From contig NC_092705.1 of assembly GCF_964275005.1 (NCBI RefSeq), forward strand, positions 11,781,912-11,845,911: 64,000 bases of DNA, read 5' to 3'. Both the position numbers and the translations under genes were made by a program. The DNA is from Diadema setosum. Taxonomy: Eukaryota > Echinodermata > Echinoidea > Diadematoida > Diadematidae. Numbering within the stretch: position 1 is the stretch's first letter; every line of letters begins with the position of its first letter. A model generated the notes under the pieces. It worked only from the letters and a program-made list of their open reading frames with translations, ran no database searches and was not told the origin of the DNA. This document shows positions 59,186 to 64,000 of this stretch, piece by piece.

Positions 59186-59470
59186 TATGCACATAGACAT
59201 CTCGGATCATCCCGGACCATCCCGGATCTGATCCGGGGAGAGATCCGTGTTGACGCCTTGGACATCCGTGTATGTCCGGGAACATCCTGGGACATCCGGG
59301 AGGTCAACATGGCAACTTTTGGATGTCAAAAACATCCGGCGTCATCCGGGGATTGCCGTGTTGGCAGAGCAATCCAGGGTGGTCCGTGTGGCTGCCGTGT
59401 AAATGCCGGGAAGGTCCGTGTTCATGCCTGGAACAACCTCATAAGTGCCGGGAGTATCCTTGGCAGTCCA
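59186..59470. mobile_element. Family C element, copy 2, inverted and abutting copy 1 (right end truncated)
   Basis: Begins with CACATAGACATCTCGGATCA at the junction with copy 1 and runs through reverse-complement equivalents of copy 1 (AGAGATCCGTGTTGACGCC, GGCAACTTTTGGATGTCAAA, GGGGATTGCCGTGTTGGCAG). It fades out at about 59,470. Copies 1 and 2 thus form a head-to-head palindrome of over 500 bp. Confidence 0.75.
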
Positions 59471-59668
59471 TCACTTTTTTTTTCACATCAAGATCACACG
59501 GACCCACTCGACTTCCCTATAAATTGGGGGAGATTTCAACATCATCTCACTTCTCTCTACTGCCACAGGCGCTGCATCACCATGGATGACGAGATGAGAT
59601 TGGAGGTGCTGAGTTGCCATCTTGAACTGCAAAAGAATCAAATTGAGACTTGCCAAGAGAACATGCAG

Positions 59669-59966
59669 TTCTAAGAGGAATTCAAAGTTTTATGAAAATC
59701 GGTTTTGTAATGGTCGAGATATTCAAAATAAAGTAAAAGAAAGAGGTCCTAACAAAATATGATTGCCCATCTACCTTTATTTGGACATCTTTCTTTTACT
59801 TTATCTGGGACATCTCAGCCATTTCTAAACTGAATTTTATGAAATAACTTTTAATTCCTCTAAGAATATGCTCTTGGAAGTATGTCGCATAAGTGGATTT
59901 CGATTATCTTACAAAAAGTTAAAACCTGAATCCTCATCTAAACCAGAACTGTACTATCTCTTAGAA
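59669..59966. mobile_element. Family A palindromic repeat, copy 3 (left-truncated)
   Basis: Contains CTAAGAGGAATTCAAAGTTT and the inverse TTAATTCCTCTAAGAATATG around a centre near 59,770, and the family right end (CCAGAACTGTACTATCTCTT). The left terminal block is missing. Confidence 0.65.
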
Positions 59967-61375
59967 TTATGGCACTTACAAAAAGTGCAGTCAGATAGAC
60001 GTTCCAAATCCATTATATTTCTGCTTTGTCGTGTGTTTTCTTTGTGTGTGTGTTGTGTATTTTATAATTACAATAACTTTTTGTCTTTAAAAATCAACTT
60101 ACCGGGATTTTAAGGGCTATAGTCTGGTACTCGCCTTATGTTGTCAACTTCACAGCAAACGAGACTACATGAACGGTCTACCTTTGTTCATTATTATTTT
60201 GCATCTTATCTCCATAAAGGTTAAAAAAAAAACCAGGTTTTTGAATCGCATGTTTCAGTGATCGGGGTTTGATGTAAATCGGTAGTTAAATGTGTCAATG
60301 AACGTAAATGCTTTGTCAGGTACGTTACCATCATTTATCAATTCTTGAGGCCTGATTTATTACAGACAGGTACAAAGGAAAATTGAATTCATGTGTATTA
60401 TTTGCATAGAAATCTTTTCTAATTTCATTTTTACTGTCTTCCGTGTTACTACAAAAATTCTGAACTATATATGAAAAAAATATTGTGGATTTATGTTTGT
60501 TTGATTCTCGTATTTCATGTAAATCTTAAAGTCTTATTGACATGTTTGAAGAGTTATCTAATCTTCCATCTATAACGAGATCATTCTTTACGATTAGAAG
60601 TGCGGTGTTTTAACTGAAATAGTCACATTGTGATGTTCTTACAAGTTAAAATGAATGTATTAGCATGATTTGCGTTGGATCTGAAACGTACACGCTAACG
60701 GAACTTCTAATGCGTCAGATACATTACCACACTGGTCTTCTTCTGATCCGATATGTATTTAATCTGGCAGAGATGTTACCTGGCATTTTCTATTTATGAG
60801 AAGTGTAATATTTACTCATAATGTTTTATACATAAACAACGAGATTATTGATATAATTCAAATGCAGGTAAAAGTTAAATTAGGGTAACATATTTTAAGC
60901 CGATATAGATTATACTATGTTCTCGATTTCTATTTAGACTTCACTTTATAAATCACGATCCTTTTTATTACAGATTAGATCAAGGCTGACTCAAAAATGT
61001 TTCAATGATGTTTGTTTATGTTCAAGTTTGTAGTTTCACATAAGCATTGCCACTTCAAATAAAGAAATAAGCAGACAATCAATAATTTTCTAAGATGCTA
61101 CCTCTGATAAAGTATCTGACATGTGGTTTTAACATGACCTAGTGAAAAAAGGACCCTGCGTTTGGAAATGCTTCTAAAAAAACAATGAACTTTCAAAAAT
61201 CACCCATAGATTGTTATGTATTCCTGCGGGAATAAATTGTCTGAATTGGTTAAAATATGAGTGAAATCTGTGATGTTGAATTTTTGTCACATGTACAACT
61301 GTAAGTACACACTTTTTCGGAGAATGGCCCATACGATCCCTTTAAAGATGCAACATATATATCAGTTTAAAGGAA
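59967..61375. other. AT-rich non-coding DNA
   Basis: No gene, repeat family member or exon of the second AADAC-like gene recognised. The sequence is strongly AT-rich with no long open frame. Confidence 0.6.
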
Positions 61376-61757
61376 CTGTACAGTACTGGTTGAGGTGGGG
61401 ATTCATGTTTTGAACATTCTTAAGTGAGATAGTCAGAAACCTCTTATGAAATATGAAAGAGCATGTAATTTCAAGAAGGATTCAACGTTTATTTGATGAA
61501 AATTGGTTTTCTAATGGCTGAGATATCAAAAAAAGTGATAATAATAAAAGGCGACAGGCCACAACTTTATTAGGATCTCTTTGTTTCACCTTGTTTTTGG
61601 ATATCTCAGCCATTTCAAAACCGATTTTCATCAAATAAACTTTGGATACCCCTTAGAATTTCATGCTCTTTGACATCTCATAGAGTGGTTTCTGAATATC
61701 TCGCAAAACGTTAAAGGCTAAGTCCTCACCTCGACCAGAACTGTACACACCCTTTAA
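61376..61757. mobile_element. Family A palindromic repeat, copy 4 (full length)
   Basis: Starts TTTAAAGGAACTGTACAGTA and ends TGTACACACCCTTTAA. Symmetric words GAAAATTGGTTTTCTAATGG and CATTTCAAAACCGATTTTCA flank the centre near 61,565. This copy lacks the insertion seen at 3.5 kb and serves as a reference for the family. Confidence 0.75.
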
Positions 61758-61861
61758 TGTGTGAATTTTTTAATGATTTACTCAAAAAGAGAAAGCGATG
61801 GTGACGTGACGAGATCGAGAAGACTGATGAAAATTCAAAATTTGCTCACCTTTTCGTCTGC

Positions 61862-62191
61862 AGCTGTGGCACGTGTGCAGCTGCCGTGTTGGTCCGTGTT
61901 GGTCCGTGTAGACGCCGTGCTTTGCCTGCATGGACCGTGTAGATGCCGGCTTTGTCCGGCAAGGTCCGTGTTAGCGCCGTGTAGATGCCGTGTAGATGCC
62001 GTGTTAGTCCGGCCTCATCCGTGTAACTGCCGTGTTGATGCGGTGTGTACAGTCGTAAATGCTCGTCGACGCTCCATTCGGGGAAAATCTATCCCAGATT
62101 TCCCCGGATCTCCCCGGATCATCGCACGCATGATCCGGGGATTGCCGTCTAGATCCTTGAGCATCCGTGTTTATAATATATGTGACTTGGG
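61862..62191. mobile_element. Family C element, copy 3 (left-truncated)
   Basis: Interior of alternating CCGTGT-containing words (GCCGTGTTGGTCCGTG, GTGTAGATGCCGTG) with a roughly 10-15-bp rhythm, then GATCTCCCCGGATCATCG, and the family end TATATGTGACTTGGG. It is oriented like copy 4. Confidence 0.7.
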
Positions 62192-62200
62192 TTTTATGTT

Positions 62201-62630
62201 CCAGTCACATAGACATCCCGGGTCACCAAGGACCACCGCGGATCTGATCCGGGGTGATCCGGAGAGAGATCCGTGTTGACGCCTTGGACATTATTGGACA
62301 TCCGTGTATGTCCATGTAGATCCGGGGACATCCGGAAGGCTAACACGGCAACTTTTGGAGGTCAAACACATCCTGCGTCGTCCGGGGATTGCCGTGTTGG
62401 CAGAGCAATCCGGGATGATCCGTGTGGGTGCCGTGTAGCTGCCGTGTTGATCCGTGTAGATGCCGTGTTTGTCCGTATTGACGCCGTGCTCTTCCTGCCT
62501 TATCCGTGTAACTGATGTTGATACCGTGTGTACTGTCATACCAACGCTCGTCAGCTCGTCGACACTCCATCGAGGTCGAAACTATCGGATCTCCCCGGAT
62601 CACCGTGTAGATCCTTGAGGATCCCTTAGG
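62201..62630. mobile_element. Family C element, copy 4
   Basis: Begins CCAGTCACATAGACATCCCG and runs through GATCTGATCCGGGGTGATCC, GGCAACTTTTGGAGGTCAAA, GGGGATTGCCGTGTTGGCAG, a long CCGTGT-word tract and GTAGATCCTTGAGGATC at the far end. About 430 bp. The end merges directly into copy 5. Confidence 0.75.
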
Positions 62631-63071
62631 CCTCAGTCACATATAAACACGGGTCCTCACTAGACGGTGATTCGGGGAGATCCGGGGAGATCCGGGATAG
62701 TTTCGACCTCGATGGAGTGTCGACGAGCGTTGATATGACTGCACACACGGTATCAACACGGCAGCTACACGGATAAGGCCGGAAAAGCGCGGCGTCTACA
62801 CGGGAAAAACAAAACAAAACACGGCATCTGCACGGATCAACACGCAGCTACACGGCAGCCACACGGACCATCCCGGATTGCTCTGCAAATACGGCAATCC
62901 CCGGATGACGCCGGATGTTTTTGACCTCTAAAAGTTGTCGTGTTGGCCTCCCGGATGTCCCCGGATCTACACGGACATACACTGATGTCCAAGGATGTCC
63001 AAGGAGTCAACACGAACGGATCTCTTCCCGGATCACCCCGGTTCAGATCCGGGATGTCTGTATGACTGGAG
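62631..63071. mobile_element. Family C element, copy 5, inverted relative to copy 4
   Basis: Starts CCTCAGTCACATATAAACAC and ends GGGATGTCTGTATGACTGGAG. The interior is the reverse complement of copy 4 in order (ATCAACACGGCAGC, CAATCCCCGGATGACGCCGG, CTAAAAGTTGTCGTG, GATCTCTTCCCGGATCACC). About 441 bp. Together copies 4 and 5 form an imperfect palindrome of about 870 bp. Confidence 0.75.
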
Positions 63072-64000
63072 CATAATCAAGGCGAATGGCATGTCTATTA
63101 CCAGGGGCGGATCAAGGAACCGCAGCGAGCCCAAGCTTCTGTGCCTTTAGTGCCCTGGTTATGACCCAGTATTTCCTTCTCTTTCCCCCATTCTTGTCCA
63201 TTTCGGACTTACTACCTTCCTCACTACCTTCCTCACTAATTTTTCTACCTACTTATCTTTTCTTCCCTTACAAGAGAGCTGCCTTCCTCGTCATTGTTAA
63301 CCCTATAAAGCCCAGGGGGCACATTGTGCCCCCCTACCAGATTTTCATTTGCCACTCCTTCGCCCTCAATCCGATTTCAACCAGATTTGGTGACTTTTCC
63401 TAAAATCTTATTGCGAACATTTTTATATTATAATTTAGCTATATTTGATATTGCTGGTTGCCATGGCAACCATAAACTGACAACCATGTCAGTCAAATTT
63501 TACATCTTCATTCCCACTTCATTTAACAGCATATACAGTGTATGAAATAGGTGTTTCTTAGCTGGAATTTGTTGACGGGGTAAAATTTGAAGTGATTATG
63601 GTTCTGGAAAGTTTTTCTTATCATTTCCTTCGTTTTTATGTGACAAAGGCATAAAACAATAGATATAACAGAGACAATTGAAAACAATAATATTTTCTAA
63701 AGATTGCCCTTCTATTTTGTGTTATTTTGATTCCTTCGCCCAGGTTATGCCTCTAATATCATTAGTTTATCATATTATCAATTTGCAATCTCAAAATTCC
63801 ACTATTATGCATATATGAAATGTCATAACTATACATGTACCCATCCCAAACATTTCATCTCGGGTCTCATAATGTGTTTCTTTATGTTGATATGACTAGC
63901 GCCCCCATGTGGTGACCTTGAGAAATTTCAACCATAACAAATAATAAGATTCCACTTGCTTATCATTTGTGGCAAATATGAAAATGATTGGTCCATAATA
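63072..64000. other. Non-coding tail of the window
   Basis: Contains a small palindrome (GGGGGCACATTGTGCCCCCC near 63,319) and a perfectly palindromic RFX X-box-like motif, GGTTGCCATGGCAACC, at 63,456-63,471. A GGATC word at 63,103-63,125 resembles the ends of the element at 35.9 kb. No coding exon recognised. Confidence 0.5.

Noticed and set aside
59563..59600. Possible second exon of the downstream AADAC-like gene after TGCCACAG
   Set aside because: In the required phase 0 the frame meets a TGA within seven codons, and the encoded residues do not resemble exon 2 of the upstream paralogue.
59072..59674. 200-aa open frame, and the 172-aa frame at 61,761-62,279
   Set aside because: Both lie in family C repeats; the peptides repeat C-R-V-D/R-V words produced by the CCGTGT-type DNA units. 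No domain is recognisable and they do not continue the AADAC-like exon.

Overview
This is a eukaryotic (animal) genomic window. It is AT-rich, has short exons separated by long GT-AG introns, abundant microsatellites, and many palindromic MITE-like repeats. It carries a chordin-like BMP-antagonist gene and arylacetamide-deacetylase-like lipases. Gene content plus dispersed repeats of a style I associate with marine invertebrate deuterostomes suggest an echinoderm (sea urchin, sea star or sea cucumber). That placement is an inference; no marker sequence fixes the species.

Layout. From 1 to about 20.7 kb I see no gene. The stretch holds simple repeats, several inverted-repeat elements (about 1.9, 3.45-4.2, 6.6, 12.7 and 13.4 kb), an inverted pair of tRNA-like sequences at 18.4-18.7 kb, and a few GC/CpG-richer islands. 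From 20,769 to 46,401 (+) lies a complete chordin-like gene of ten coding exons. Every splice junction is frame-consistent, and the exons join to 473 codons: signal peptide, three ten-cysteine VWC domains, an acidic linker between VWC2 and VWC3, and the CHRDL-type C-terminal region. Intron 1 is about 15.3 kb. From 46.4 to 52.0 kb is repeat-rich intergenic DNA, including a nearly perfect 354-bp palindromic element. From 52,001 to 55,539 (+) is a complete four-exon AADAC-like alpha/beta hydrolase (419 aa; HGGG, GDSAGG, Asp and His all visible). From 58,622 (+) begins a second, paralogous AADAC-like gene. Only its first coding exon is recognised in the window, and that exon has an internally duplicated membrane-anchor module.

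The region from 58.9 to 63.1 kb is dominated by GC-rich inverted copies of one repeat family, with ends resembling CCCCAGTCACAT and an interior built of CCGTGT/GATC-type words. One copy starts 12 bp downstream of the paralogue's first splice donor. A second notable family is a tandem TTCGTTATTCCGAA-type repeat forming three clusters (25.2-25.9, 32.3-32.8, 57.7-58.05 kb), each switching orientation or running inverted.

The chordin-like protein should be secreted and bind BMP ligands extracellularly. The AADAC-like proteins should be ER-anchored esterases facing the lumen. Nothing indicates that the two gene types work together. I found no viral gene, transposase or reverse transcriptase ORF, CRISPR array or rRNA. 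I do not see a new multigene system; the most unusual items are the duplicated anchor exon and the repeat families.
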